Positions 8,979 to 17,777 of a stretch of DNA of 50,941 nucleotides are shown piece by piece. Positions within the stretch are counted from its first letter, which is position 1; each line of letters begins with the position of its first letter. Below the pieces are notes generated by a model, which was given only the letters and a program-made list of their open reading frames with translations, searched no databases and was not told where the DNA came from. This DNA comes from JAJRXG01 sp964470035 (GTDB lineage: Bacteria; Bacteroidota; Bacteroidia; Chitinophagales; Saprospiraceae). The position numbers were made by a program, and so were the translations under genes. The stretch covers positions 1 to 50,941 of the forward strand of contig CAYYBR010000002.1 of assembly GCA_964470035.1 (NCBI GenBank). Direction: 5' to 3'.

Positions 8979-9821
8979 GTGAGATCATATCCTGCGAAGC
9001 TTCTACTTTTTGGTGAGCATACTGTACTTGTCGGATCAAGTTCAATAGCTATCCCACTGCCTATGTACTCCATGTCTTGGGAACCAAAGAGAGGCAGTCA
9101 TCCAAAGTGGCTTTCTGAGTATGCTTCATATCTCTTAGAGGACTGTAGAGATATCATTCATCCAGAGAAATTGAAATCACATCTCGAGGATTTTTCGATA
9201 CAGGGTAATATACCCATAGGCTATGGTCTAGGGAGCTCTGGTGCTTTAACAGCAGCCATCTATGATATTTGCGGAAGCGATACTAATCATGATAACTATG
9301 TTCTTCATCAAGAGCGCATGGGAAGAATGGAATCATTTTTTCATGGACAGAGTAGTGGGTTTGACCCATTGATCTCTTATGTGGATCGGCCGATATATAG
9401 AACGCGAGATAGGTACGAAGTGGGTGAGCGAAGAATCCATCTTAATGTATCCGTAGGACTCCTAGATAGTGGCCTGCGGAGAACTGGTCGAGAGAAAATC
9501 CAATTATTTTTAGATGCCTACGAAGCTAATAATGAACAGTTCTTCCCACTCATAGAACGGAACTCTCAGGCATCTTTTAACTTGTTCGATCCGCACATCT
9601 CGCTGTCGCTGAACGATGTAAAAAGGATCAGTAAGTTGCAGTTAGAGTTGATGGACTTTCTGATTACTCCAGAGGTGAAAGAGCTGTGGAAGCTAGGCCT
9701 GGAGACTGATGATTACTATATCAAAATCTGTGGAGCTGGTGGTGGAGGATATTACTTGGTTTTTGCAGATCGCAAGATTAGATCTTTAGATAAAGCATTG
9801 CCTATTTCTTGGATTGCTTAA
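8979..9821 (+). CDS. Mevalonate-kinase-like GHMP kinase
   Basis: 280 residues starting at a GTG, with no in-frame ATG nearby that keeps the N-terminal motif. GHMP motifs are present: the N-terminal AKLLLFGEHTVLVG, the phosphate-binding YGLGSSGALTAA near residue 82, GQSSGFDPLISY with the conserved Asp, and the C-terminal KICGAGGGGYY. GEHTVL followed by a substrate-loop Asp is characteristic of mevalonate kinases, which phosphorylate mevalonate for isoprenoid synthesis in the cytoplasm. It is shorter than many mevalonate kinases (300-plus residues), so another small GHMP sugar/alcohol kinase is possible. No other mevalonate-pathway gene is in the window. Confidence 0.8.
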   Translation: MRSYPAKLLLFGEHTVLVGSSSIAIPLPMYSMSWEPKRGSHPKWLSEYASYLLEDCRDIIHPEKLKSHLEDFSIQGNIPIGYGLGSSGALTAAIYDICGSDTNHDNYVLHQERMGRMESFFHGQSSGFDPLISYVDRPIYRTRDRYEVGERRIHLNVSVGLLDSGLRRTGREKIQLFLDAYEANNEQFFPLIERNSQASFNLFDPHISLSLNDVKRISKLQLELMDFLITPEVKELWKLGLETDDYYIKICGAGGGGYYLVFADRKIRSLDKALPISWIA

Positions 9822-9969
9822 GAACTTTATCATAGCTTTTGAACTGTTTACACTTTACACTTTACTGTAAATAGTAAATAGCATGAAAGATACTACGAAA
9901 GCTCTCGGGTCTTTGGCTTCGCGATCACAGGAAGCTATAAAGGATTTGAAGTCCTTTCGGAAGCCTAGC
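9822..9969. other. Intergenic region between convergent GHMP kinase and carB genes
   Basis: Two hairpins are visible. 9861-9878: TTTACT-N6-AGTAAA, preceded by direct TTTACAC repeats. 9939-9957: AAAGGA-N7-TCCTTT. Neither has a good T-run, so they are weak candidates for transcript ends of the two converging genes. A 32-codon frame (9883-9981) crosses the region but has no support. Confidence 0.35.
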
Positions 9970-12807
9970 TTAATTATATAGATACCGCGAGCGATTACGA
10001 TCTAACTCCCTAAAGAATGGATCTGTAGTATCTGTTATAAACCTGATTGCTTCTCCTGTGGACTTCATCTCTGGTCCAAGCTTCTTGTCGACATTAGGAA
10101 ACTTGTTAAAAGAGAAGACAGGCACCTTGATTGCGTAGCCATCTAGGCTTTTAGTGATATCAAAGTCTTTCAACTTGTGGGTTCCTATCATCACTTTGGT
10201 TGCAATATTGAGATAAGGTACTTTGTATGCTTTGGCGATAAACGGAGTGGTTCGAGATGCTCGTGGATTAGCTTCTATAACAAAGACCTTTTCCTCAACT
10301 CCTTCTTTCTCAGTGCGGATGGCAAACTGTATGTTGATCAATCCTTTTATGTTAAGTGCAAAAGCTAGTTTCTTGGTATACGCTATCATAGTCTGGATAA
10401 CCTCATCCGATAGACTGTATGGAGGTAGCATCGCAGAGCTATCACCTGAGTGGATACCTGCGGGTTCGACGTGCTCCATGATGCCCATGATGTGTACATC
10501 TTCACCATCACAGATAGCATCTATCTCTGCTTCTTTAGCACGCTCTAGAAACTGATCGATCAGCACCTTGTTATCAGGCATGTGCTTATAGATGCTGAGG
10601 ACCTGTCTTTCTAGTTCCTCATCATTGATGACGATCTTCATCCGTTGTCCTCCAAGCACGTACGATGGTCTTACTAAGACAGGATAAGTCACTTCATTAG
10701 CGATGCGGATGGCATCGTCCGCTGTATCAGCGACGCCGTATTTTGGATAGGGTATATCTAATTCTTTCAATAGATCGGAGAAAGCACCTCGATCTTCTGC
10801 GAGGTCCATGTCCTTATACTGCGTACCTATAATCTTGATACCTTCTTTTTCAAATGTTTCTGCAAGCTTTAATGCAGTCTGTCCGCCAAGCTGTACGATG
10901 ATGCCTTCGGGCTTTTCCAGATGGATAATCTCTTCTAGATGCTCCCAGTATACAGGCTCGAAGTACAACTTATCTGCCATGTCGAAATCGGTAGATACGG
11001 TCTCCGGATTACAGTTGACCATGATGGCTTCGTAGCCTTCTTCTTTCAAAGCTAGAAGACCATGTACGCAGCAGTAGTCAAACTCTATACCTTGGCCTAT
11101 TCGATTAGGTCCAGATCCTAAGACAATAATTTTTTTAGGATTATCACTCGGTACACTCTCATTCTCACTTTCAAATGTGGAGTAGAAGTAAGGAGTCTGT
11201 GCTTCAAATTCTGCAGCACAGGTATCTACCATCTTATACGTTCTCCTGATACCCAACTCAAGTCTACGTTTTGTAACAAACTTTGGACTTATCCGCATGA
11301 GCCACGCTATCTGAGCATCAGAATATCCATTTACCTTAAGCGTGCGCAGGAAGTCTTCTGGTAGATCCTCTGCGACATTATATTTCGAAAGACCTTTTTC
11401 GAGATCAACAAGCATCTTAATCTGCTTGATATACCAAGGGTCGATCTTTGTAAGCTTGTGGATCGTCTTGCTAGGCACACCCAGTCGAAGTGCATCTTTG
11501 AGTCGGAAGAGGCGATCATCACTGACCCTTTCTAATCTTGTCAAGATATCATCGGTACGGATCCATTCTTTCTTATCAGCCCCGAGACCGTGTCTATTAT
11601 TCTCAAGAGACTGACATGCTTTTTGGAGGGCTTCTGTGAAGTTTCGACCGATGGCCATTACTTCGCCTACGGACTTCATCTGAAGTCCTAATGTGTTGTC
11701 ACTACCTTGAAACTTGTCAAAGTTCCATCTAGGCATCTTGACGATGACATAATCTAAAGTAGGCTCAAAGTAGGCTGATGTTGTCTTAGTGATCTGATTT
11801 TTCAATTCATCAAGATGGTATCCTATAGCGAGCTTGGCAGCGATTTTGGCGATAGGGTATCCTGTAGCCTTACTTGCCAATGCAGAAGATCGAGATACCC
11901 TAGGGTTGATCTCGATACAAATCAATTCTTCTGTTTCTGGATTGATAGAGAACTGAATATTGCATCCTCCAGCAAAGTTACCCATTGACCGCATGAGGTC
12001 GATGGCATCATTTCTCATTTTTTGATATGCAGTATCAGATAGAGTCATCGCTGGGGCGACTGTTATACTATCACCTGTATGGATACCCATTGGGTCAAGA
12101 TTTTCAACAGTACAGATGATCACTACATTATCATTGCTATCACGGAGTAACTCTAGTTCGTATTCTTTCCACCCTAACACGGCCTGCTCGACAAGAACTT
12201 CGTGAGTAGGAGAAGCTTCTAGTCCTCGCTTGAGGGACTCGTCAAAATCTTCTGCATTCATACAGAATCCGCCTCCATAGCCCCCTAAAGTATAAGAGGG
12301 TCTGATCACTAATGGAAAGCCAATCTTCTGGGCAGCATCTTTACCTTCTAGGAAGGAGTTAGCTATATATGATGGCGCTACATTTTGTCCGATTTTCTTT
12401 ACATGCTCTCTGAAAGCTTCACGATTTTCGGCAAGTTCGATGGCTTCGAGGTCCACTCCTATAAGCCTACAATCAAATTCTTCCCAAAGTCCATGTTTGC
12501 CAGCCTCAATGGCTAGGTTAAGAGCAGTCTGTCCTCCCATCGTAGCAAGCACAGCATCTATCTGTCTTTCTTGGAGGATATGCCTTAGGCTTTCTACGGT
12601 TAGAGGAAGAAGATATATGTGATCAGCAGTCACCTCATCCGTCATGATGGTGGCAGGATTAGAATTGATGAGACTGACTTCGATTCCTTCTTCTCGTAGT
12701 GATCGAGAAGCTTGGGAGCCAGAGTAGTCAAATTCGCATGCTTGTCCTATGATGATGGGGCCACTCCCGATGATCAGGACTGACTTGATAGAAGTATCTC
12801 GCGGCAT
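9970..12807 (-). CDS. carB: Carbamoyl-phosphate synthase large subunit, short form
   Basis: Start chosen at the ATG 12807 (MPRDTSIKSVLIIGSGPIII), because the frame upstream to 12936 is not CarB-like and would overlap the divergent promoter region. 945 residues carry two homologous ATP-grasp halves: first half with SGPIIIGQACEFDYSGSQA and IEINPRVSRSSALASKATGYP; second half with GSGPNRIGQGIEFDYCCVH, VIEANPRASRTTPF. It makes carbamoyl phosphate from bicarbonate, ATP and ammonia supplied by CarA, for pyrimidine and arginine synthesis. The protein stops after the second ATP-grasp domain (RELDRNRSRYLYN), so the C-terminal MGS-like allosteric domain of the approximately 1070-residue enzymes is absent. 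carA is not adjacent. Confidence 0.96.
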   Translation of the reverse strand: MPRDTSIKSVLIIGSGPIIIGQACEFDYSGSQASRSLREEGIEVSLINSNPATIMTDEVTADHIYLLPLTVESLRHILQERQIDAVLATMGGQTALNLAIEAGKHGLWEEFDCRLIGVDLEAIELAENREAFREHVKKIGQNVAPSYIANSFLEGKDAAQKIGFPLVIRPSYTLGGYGGGFCMNAEDFDESLKRGLEASPTHEVLVEQAVLGWKEYELELLRDSNDNVVIICTVENLDPMGIHTGDSITVAPAMTLSDTAYQKMRNDAIDLMRSMGNFAGGCNIQFSINPETEELICIEINPRVSRSSALASKATGYPIAKIAAKLAIGYHLDELKNQITKTTSAYFEPTLDYVIVKMPRWNFDKFQGSDNTLGLQMKSVGEVMAIGRNFTEALQKACQSLENNRHGLGADKKEWIRTDDILTRLERVSDDRLFRLKDALRLGVPSKTIHKLTKIDPWYIKQIKMLVDLEKGLSKYNVAEDLPEDFLRTLKVNGYSDAQIAWLMRISPKFVTKRRLELGIRRTYKMVDTCAAEFEAQTPYFYSTFESENESVPSDNPKKIIVLGSGPNRIGQGIEFDYCCVHGLLALKEEGYEAIMVNCNPETVSTDFDMADKLYFEPVYWEHLEEIIHLEKPEGIIVQLGGQTALKLAETFEKEGIKIIGTQYKDMDLAEDRGAFSDLLKELDIPYPKYGVADTADDAIRIANEVTYPVLVRPSYVLGGQRMKIVINDEELERQVLSIYKHMPDNKVLIDQFLERAKEAEIDAICDGEDVHIMGIMEHVEPAGIHSGDSSAMLPPYSLSDEVIQTMIAYTKKLAFALNIKGLINIQFAIRTEKEGVEEKVFVIEANPRASRTTPFIAKAYKVPYLNIATKVMIGTHKLKDFDITKSLDGYAIKVPVFSFNKFPNVDKKLGPEMKSTGEAIRFITDTTDPFFRELDRNRSRYLYN

Positions 12808-12827
12808 TGGTCGTATTAAAAGTTCTG

Positions 12828-12835
12828 CAAATATA
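12828..12835 (-). promoter_or_regulatory. Candidate -7 promoter element of carB
   Basis: On the minus strand the bases read TATATTTG, an exact match to the Bacteroidota -7 consensus TAnnTTTG, 20 nt before the carB ATG. A second match, TAACTTTG, lies at 12854-12847. A -33 TTG at proper spacing is not obvious for either. Confidence 0.35.
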
Positions 12836-12900
12836 ACACTCCATACCAAAGTTACTTGATGGGCAATAAGGACATAACTTCGTCTTTCAATTTTACCCTT

Positions 12901-13839
12901 ATGTCTAAGAAGATTTTGATAAGTGACAAGGTACATGACTGCCTTTGCGCAGGCTTGACAGAGATGGGATTTGAGGTAGATTACTCACCCAAGATGAGCT
13001 ATCAAGATGTGAAGGATAAGGCTGGTGATTACCAAGCGCTTATCATCAATAGTAAGGTCATCTGTGATCGCGCATTTCTAGACCGAGTAACTCACTTGGA
13101 GTTTATAGGTAGACTAGGTTCTGGATTAGACATCATAGATCTTCCTTATGCCAAAAAAGTCGGTATTAAGATCATCAGTTCTCCTGAAGGCAATGCTCAT
13201 GCTGTAGGAGAACATGCTCTTGGTATGCTGATTATGCTCCTTCAAAAGATGTATCCCGCCTATGACTTATTAAGACAAGGCAAATGGATACGAGAAGCTC
13301 ATCGCGGGACAGAACTGAATAATAAAAAAATAGGCATCATAGGTTATGGTCATACGGGTCTAGCTTTTGCACAAAAATTAAGCGGTTTGAATGTGCACAT
13401 ACTTGTTTATGACAAGTACAAAGAGGTCCGTGATGATAAAGTAAGCCCAGTCTCACTTTCCACCCTTCTTAATGAAAGTGATGTAGTGAGTATACACTTA
13501 CCCCTTACCGATGAAACAAGATATATGGTGGATGAGAAATTTTTGCAATCCATGAAAAGAGGTTCTATCATTATCAATACTTCGCGAGGATGGATATTAA
13601 AGAGTAGCGCACTCCTTGATGCACTAGAATCTCAACATCTTTCTGGGGCATGCCTAGATGTATTAGAAAATGAGCAACCACATACATGGTCTCCCGAAGA
13701 AGAACATATATATAGTACTCTTCTTCGACGCGATGATGTGGTAGCTACTCCGCATGTGGCGGGATGGACTCATCGGTCACTACAATTGATAGCTGAGGTC
13801 CTTTTAAGAAAAATCACGAAATATTATGAGACGCATTAA
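12901..13839 (+). CDS. D-2-hydroxyacid dehydrogenase (phosphoglycerate-dehydrogenase-like)
   Basis: 312 residues from the ATG at 12901 (MSKKILISDKVHDCL). An in-frame ATG 45 bp upstream adds only a poor extension. N-terminal half is a substrate-binding flavodoxin-like fold. The NAD-binding Rossmann segment has KKIGIIGYGHTG. Conserved family elements are INTSRGWILK, the Asp/Glu-containing ACLDVLENE, and TPHVAGWTHRS with the catalytic His. It oxidises or reduces a 2-hydroxy/2-keto acid with NAD(H). There is no C-terminal ACT domain, so it could be a short SerA (serine synthesis) or another hydroxyacid dehydrogenase; no serC or serB is adjacent. It is divergent from carB. Confidence 0.9.
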   Translation: MSKKILISDKVHDCLCAGLTEMGFEVDYSPKMSYQDVKDKAGDYQALIINSKVICDRAFLDRVTHLEFIGRLGSGLDIIDLPYAKKVGIKIISSPEGNAHAVGEHALGMLIMLLQKMYPAYDLLRQGKWIREAHRGTELNNKKIGIIGYGHTGLAFAQKLSGLNVHILVYDKYKEVRDDKVSPVSLSTLLNESDVVSIHLPLTDETRYMVDEKFLQSMKRGSIIINTSRGWILKSSALLDALESQHLSGACLDVLENEQPHTWSPEEEHIYSTLLRRDDVVATPHVAGWTHRSLQLIAEVLLRKITKYYETH

Positions 13840-13872
13840 ATAGTTGAGAATACAGTAATTTTGTATTTTAAG

Positions 13873-13906
13873 AGGGCGTCCATGGCACTAATGATGGACG
13901 TCCTTT
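13873..13906 (+). terminator. Terminator-like hairpin after the dehydrogenase gene
   Basis: AGGGCGTCCAT (13873-13883) pairs with ATGGACGTCCT (13894-13904), 11 bp with one G-T pair and a 10-nt loop, then TTTGTTG. The T-run is short. It lies 26 bp before the greA start and separates the two genes. Confidence 0.6.
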
Positions 13907-13931
13907 GTTGTCCATATTCAAATTAGAAGAT

Positions 13932-14402
13932 ATGAAAACATCATATGTTACTCAGGAAGGTTATGACAGGCTGAGAGCGGAGTTAGACGAGATGAAGACG
14001 GTAGGAAGGCAAGAAGCAGCCAAAGCAATAGCTGAAGCAAGAGAAAAAGGTGATTTATCGGAGAATGCAGAGTATGATGCTGCGAAAGATGCACAAGGCA
14101 TGCTTGAGATGAAAATCAATGAACTCGAGAAAGCACTTGGTTCTGCTAAAGTAATCGATGCTACACAGGTGGATACTTCTCAAGTATCGATTCTTACTAA
14201 AGTAAAGATCAAGAATCTCAAGGTGAATCGAGAGATGACCTATCAGATAGTTTCTGAATCAGAAGCTAATGTCAAGGAAAAAAAGATATCTGTTGATTCG
14301 CCTATCGGTCAGGGGCTGATAGGAAGGAAGATCGGTGACATTGCAAACATAACTACACCAGCAGGCGAAATATCATTTGAGATCCTAGATATATCTATCT
14401 GA
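13932..14402 (+). CDS. greA: Transcription elongation factor GreA
   Basis: 156 residues from the ATG at 13932 (MKTSYVTQEGYDRLRAELDE). The upstream TTG codons at 13905 and 13908 are inside the hairpin tail and add nothing GreA-like. The N-terminal coiled coil carries the signature EAREKGDLSENAEYDAAKDAQ region near residues 35-55, whose acidic tip enters the RNA polymerase secondary channel and promotes cleavage of backtracked RNA. The C-terminal domain has the FKBP-like SPIGQGLIGRKIGD. Its stop codon overlaps the start of the HIT gene (TGATG), so the two are co-translated. Confidence 0.97.
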   Translation: MKTSYVTQEGYDRLRAELDEMKTVGRQEAAKAIAEAREKGDLSENAEYDAAKDAQGMLEMKINELEKALGSAKVIDATQVDTSQVSILTKVKIKNLKVNREMTYQIVSESEANVKEKKISVDSPIGQGLIGRKIGDIANITTPAGEISFEILDISI

Positions 14403-14800
14403 TGCCAAGCATATTTTCTATGATCGTTGCTGGCGAAATTCCTTCTTATAAGGTCGCCGAGGATGATCGATTTTATGCTTTTTTAGATATCAATCCTTTG
14501 GTTGAAGGACATACTTTGGTCATACCCAAAGAAGAGGTGGATCGCATTTGGGATTTGGATGAAGAGACATATAGAGATCTCTTCATGTTCGCTAAGGATG
14601 TAGCAAGTGCGATCGAGTCTTGTATCGTATGTAATCGAGTAGGAGTAGCTGTCATAGGATTGGAAGTGCCGCATGCCCATATTCATCTAGCGCCTATCAA
14701 TCAGATGAAGGACATAGATTTCACTCAGCCGAAATTAAAGTTGGAGAGTGCGCGCATGTCTGAGATCGCATCAATGATATCTTCCCACTTTCGTAAATAA
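14402..14800 (+). CDS. HIT family nucleotide hydrolase/transferase
   Basis: 132 residues, the usual length for an HinT/Fhit-type protein. Features are FYAFLDINPLVEGHTLVIP near residue 25 and the histidine triad VPHAHIHLAP with H91, H93 and H95 as nucleotide phosphate-binding and catalytic residues. These cytoplasmic enzymes hydrolyse adenosine phosphoramidates or dinucleotides. The gene overlaps greA by one base, so it is the second gene of a greA-HIT operon. 14801-14905 behind it holds no recognisable terminator. Confidence 0.93.
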   Translation: MPSIFSMIVAGEIPSYKVAEDDRFYAFLDINPLVEGHTLVIPKEEVDRIWDLDEETYRDLFMFAKDVASAIESCIVCNRVGVAVIGLEVPHAHIHLAPINQMKDIDFTQPKLKLESARMSEIASMISSHFRK

Positions 14801-14905
14801 GTGAAGTAAGTCGAACCAATAATCGACCACATGTGCTCTGGCACCTGTGTGAGTGCAGCGCAACCAACGGGATTACACATGTATCAAAATCTTGAAAACT
14901 ATAGC

Positions 14906-15466
14906 TTAAGCCAGTTTATCCTGGTGAGCATTCACATAGCTTTTCCAGTCCTTGTGCTTTTTTCCGGCCCCACCCAGAGGAGAGCTCAGCTGCTGCCAAT
15001 GACAAACAGCTGCGGCTAATGCATCCGAGGCGTCTAAATATTTGTCCTCTATCTTATACCCAAGTCTGCTTTGAAGCATGGCAGATACTTGTTCTTTGCT
15101 AGCAGTACCTCTGCCTGTGATCGCTTGTTTGATGCGCTTGGGGGCGTACTCATATATATCAAGACCCATGGTCATAGCAGCTGCCATGGCAACCCCTTGT
15201 GCTCTGCCAAGCTTTAGCATGGACTGGACATTCTTTCCATAGAATGGTGCCTCTATAGCTAGATGGTCTGGCAAGTACGTCTCTATCACTTCTTGTACTT
15301 GGAGAAATATCTCCTTGAGTTTCGTCTGATGGTCTTTATGTGACCTTAAGTCAAAGATGCCTGCAGTGATGACCTTACAAGACTTGCCATGAACAGAAAT
15401 GATGCTATAGCCTGTAATATTAGTTCCTGGATCTACACCTAGAATCTTATTTATACTATCAGACAT
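14906..15466 (-). CDS. ruvC: Holliday junction resolvase RuvC
   Basis: 186 residues with the RNase H-like fold of RuvC. The four catalytic acids are visible: D12 in ILGVDPGTNITGY, E72 in LAIEAPFYGKN, and D145 and D148 in YLDASDALAAAVCH, matching the E. coli pattern D7/E66/D138/D141. The family segment APKRIKQAITGRGTASKEQV is also present. It cleaves Holliday junctions made by RecA with the RuvAB branch migration motor. RuvA and RuvB are not in the window. It is convergent with the greA-HIT operon. Confidence 0.97.
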   Translation of the reverse strand: MSDSINKILGVDPGTNITGYSIISVHGKSCKVITAGIFDLRSHKDHQTKLKEIFLQVQEVIETYLPDHLAIEAPFYGKNVQSMLKLGRAQGVAMAAAMTMGLDIYEYAPKRIKQAITGRGTASKEQVSAMLQSRLGYKIEDKYLDASDALAAAVCHWQQLSSPLGGAGKKHKDWKSYVNAHQDKLA

Positions 15467-15598
15467 AGGATGTGTAACGCTGTAGTGGTGTGATGAGTTG
15501 TCTATCAGTAAGTATTTACGAAAGTGTGAACCAACTAAAAATCAAGAGATTATGAGCAGCAGATGATCTGACAAAGGCGTTAATTATATGATTAGTTA

Positions 15599-15630
15599 TT
15601 TGCCATACCAATAAGTAATTGTTACATTTA
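15599..15630 (+). promoter_or_regulatory. Candidate Bacteroidota promoter of the ECF sigma gene
   Basis: TTTG at 15599-15602 and TACATTTA at 15623-15630 are spaced by 20 bp, as expected for TTTG and TAnnTTTG (last base mismatched). The -7 element ends only 4 bp before the ATG at 15635. Transcription would then start within or just after that ATG, so either the mRNA is leaderless or this match is chance. Confidence 0.3.
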
Positions 15631-15634
15631 AAGT

Positions 15635-16198
15635 ATGAGCTTTGTATATAAGGCGGACAAAGAGTTAGACTACCTCGGTGCATGTGCACGTAGAGAGAGG
15701 TGGGCGCAAGAGCTTCTCTACAAGGAGTTTTACTCTAGTATGATGCCACTATGTCATCGCTACGCTACCAACAAAGAGGATGCTTTAGATATTATGCATG
15801 AAGGATTTATCAAGGTGTTTAAGCACATACATAAGTATGAAGCTGGCACCTCCCTCAATGCATGGATTAAGAGGATTATGATCAACACTGCGATCGACTA
15901 CTACCGTAAGGCAGTAAGGCGACGCACAGAGGACTTAGATACGGCATACGATATAAGTTCTAAAGATCCTAATGCAATTAATTTACTTGCGGTAGAAGAG
16001 ATTGTTAACTGTCTTCAGCAGTTGACACCTTCGTACAGATCTATTTTTAATCTGTACATCATGGAAGGATATTCTCACAAAGAGATAGCCGAGAAACTGG
16101 GTATCTCAGAGAGTACTTCTCGATCTAATCTGGTAAAGGCAAGAGCTAAACTAAAAGCATTGTTGTTAGCGAAGAGCATAGAGTATGCAAGAAGATAG
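15635..16198 (+). CDS. ECF-type RNA polymerase sigma-70 factor
   Basis: 187 residues with only sigma regions 2 and 4. Region 2 spans about residues 25-95 (DALDIMHEGFIKVFKHIHKYE, LNAWIKRIMINTAIDYYRK), which bind core polymerase and the -10 element. Region 4 spans about 125-180 (LTPSYRSIFNLYIMEGYSHK, then EIAEKLGISESTSRSNLVKA), a helix-turn-helix for the -35 element. It directs transcription of a specific regulon, perhaps for envelope stress. Its last 14 bp overlap the next gene, which has a membrane-spanning segment and is the likely anti-sigma partner. Confidence 0.95.
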   Translation: MSFVYKADKELDYLGACARRERWAQELLYKEFYSSMMPLCHRYATNKEDALDIMHEGFIKVFKHIHKYEAGTSLNAWIKRIMINTAIDYYRKAVRRRTEDLDTAYDISSKDPNAINLLAVEEIVNCLQQLTPSYRSIFNLYIMEGYSHKEIAEKLGISESTSRSNLVKARAKLKALLLAKSIEYARR

Positions 16199-17567
16199 GA
16201 TAGACGAGGAAATAAGACGACGACTACAAGAGGCTACCGAAGAATACGATAAGTCCTCATGGGACAAATTGAGTCAGCGTATAGAGGAGGAAGGCCTTAC
16301 TACTCAAGATGATAATGAATTTGATGATCAAGTAAAGTATAAGCTTGACCGTCATACGATACATCCCTCAGAAGAACATTGGCAAGTATTCAATGAAGAG
16401 CTAGATAGACTCGAAGAGAGAAGGAGAAGAGTTTACATCGTCAAGATGTTAGAAGCTGCTATTTTCTTACTTCTGGTGATGACTTTCCTGAATTACACTC
16501 AGTTTAGATCCAAAGTTGATATTAATACTAGTTATATCTCCGAAGTGCAGAAGGAGAGTGTTGATATAAGTACTGCACAAGCCTCTCTAATACAGCCAGA
16601 ATCATCTTCTGTTGTTTTCAGCGCATCTGAAGATGAAACTACACCTAGAGGTATCGAGTCAGTCAGAGTATGGTTAGCAGAAGATTATGCTTCTAAGAGA
16701 GTAGAGTTTTTGCCAACCAAAGAACTGTCAGTTGTTCTGCATAGACAGGGAGATATACTTTATGAGTTGGAACAGCTGATCATAGATGCTGAGCATTCTT
16801 TTGCTCTTCTGCCCAACTTAGATATAAATGGACTATCTGTATCTAAAGACTTGCCCACTCTAACGGCCCTTCCTGTAGAAGAATCTAAAAAAGAGAATAC
16901 CTCCAATGGATGGTCTTTTTCTATACCTATATCTTATGATGTAAATTTTATCAACAATCAATTAGATCTTGATTTTCTAAGTCATCAGATAGAGTCGGGT
17001 TTAGCAGGTCAGAGCTTTGGCGCGCTAGTCGGATATCGCAAGGGAGCTATGGAGTTTGGTTCGGGCCTAGTTTTTTCAAAGAAAGCATTTGTACCAGGTA
17101 GGCTTACTTCTTTTTCTAAGGCGAGCAATGTTAGCTTTTTGCGTAACCAACTTCGAGGTATGTTTATCAGACAGATAGAAGTGCCTCTACATGCAAAATT
17201 ATACATGGCACCACCTCAGAATAAGGCTTCACTATATGTGCTCGGTGGAATCTCATCTAACTTCATACTGCATAATCAGTACCTCATCGAAAGAACCCCT
17301 ACTGAAACTGGGGCACTATCAAAGGCTCCTAATGTAGATATCATTGATCTTCAGAATCTACCACGAGCTATCGTGCAAGGTGGAAGCTTAGCTGATAACA
17401 TATATCTGACAGGCACCATCGGTCTGGGTGTTCAGGCGAATGTCTCTGATGATATAAAGTGGTATATACAACCTACTTACAGGCATGCCTTAACGGGCGA
17501 GCTGAATCCTCTTGTAGATAGGATAAGCACACTAAGTTTAGAGGCTGGAGTCACCTATAAGTTGTAA
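16185..17567 (+). CDS. Probable anti-sigma/barrel hybrid membrane protein
   Basis: 460 residues. Residues 1-80 are charged and hold two similar repeats (about 6-34 and 46-75; pattern D..ev...L......ps...W..l...le), which should be cytoplasmic. One transmembrane segment follows at about 83-104 (VYIVKMLEAAIFLLLVMT). Residues 105-230 form a low-complexity linker. Residues 240-460 look like a small outer-membrane beta-barrel domain (SIPISYDVNF, IEVPLHAKLYMAPPQNKA, WYIQPTYRHALTGELNPL) of the PorT/OMP_b-brl type. The 14-bp overlap with the ECF sigma gene implies translational coupling and an anti-sigma role. A barrel-like domain behind an inner-membrane helix is topologically odd, so it might act as a periplasmic or envelope-spanning sensor. 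Confidence 0.8.
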   Translation: MQEDRIDEEIRRRLQEATEEYDKSSWDKLSQRIEEEGLTTQDDNEFDDQVKYKLDRHTIHPSEEHWQVFNEELDRLEERRRRVYIVKMLEAAIFLLLVMTFLNYTQFRSKVDINTSYISEVQKESVDISTAQASLIQPESSSVVFSASEDETTPRGIESVRVWLAEDYASKRVEFLPTKELSVVLHRQGDILYELEQLIIDAEHSFALLPNLDINGLSVSKDLPTLTALPVEESKKENTSNGWSFSIPISYDVNFINNQLDLDFLSHQIESGLAGQSFGALVGYRKGAMEFGSGLVFSKKAFVPGRLTSFSKASNVSFLRNQLRGMFIRQIEVPLHAKLYMAPPQNKASLYVLGGISSNFILHNQYLIERTPTETGALSKAPNVDIIDLQNLPRAIVQGGSLADNIYLTGTIGLGVQANVSDDIKWYIQPTYRHALTGELNPLVDRISTLSLEAGVTYKL

Positions 17568-17777
17568 TCAGACATTTCTTTTCCTTACGATCATTACGTA
17601 GTCTTAACGCTAAGTCATTTGACAGGCCGATCTACTAGTCTGCAGAATAGTCTACACCAAATTTTTAATTATTACATCTAATTAAAGTTCTAGACCTTAA
17701 AGATGTAAGTAAACGCCTCCTGAAGTCAAGCCAATAATCCTTGGAGAACTGTTGATACAAGATTCTATATTGTGCGG

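Noticed and set aside
9861..9878. TTTACT-N6-AGTAAA hairpin as a terminator of the GHMP kinase gene
   Set aside because: Short AT-only stem without a T-run, in a region of simple TTTACAC repeats; noted only as part of the gap.
9883..9981. A 32-codon frame between the GHMP kinase and carB genes
   Set aside because: It overlaps the carB end, has no recognisable features, and lies in a hairpin-bearing convergent gap.
12808..12936. 43-residue N-terminal extension of CarB
   Set aside because: The extension is not CarB-like, while the ATG at 12807 begins exactly where the family begins.
17568..17777. Inverted TTAATT/AATTAA in the gap before the flavoprotein gene as an operator
   Set aside because: AT-rich 6-bp arms at this base composition are expected by chance, and no second copy is seen.
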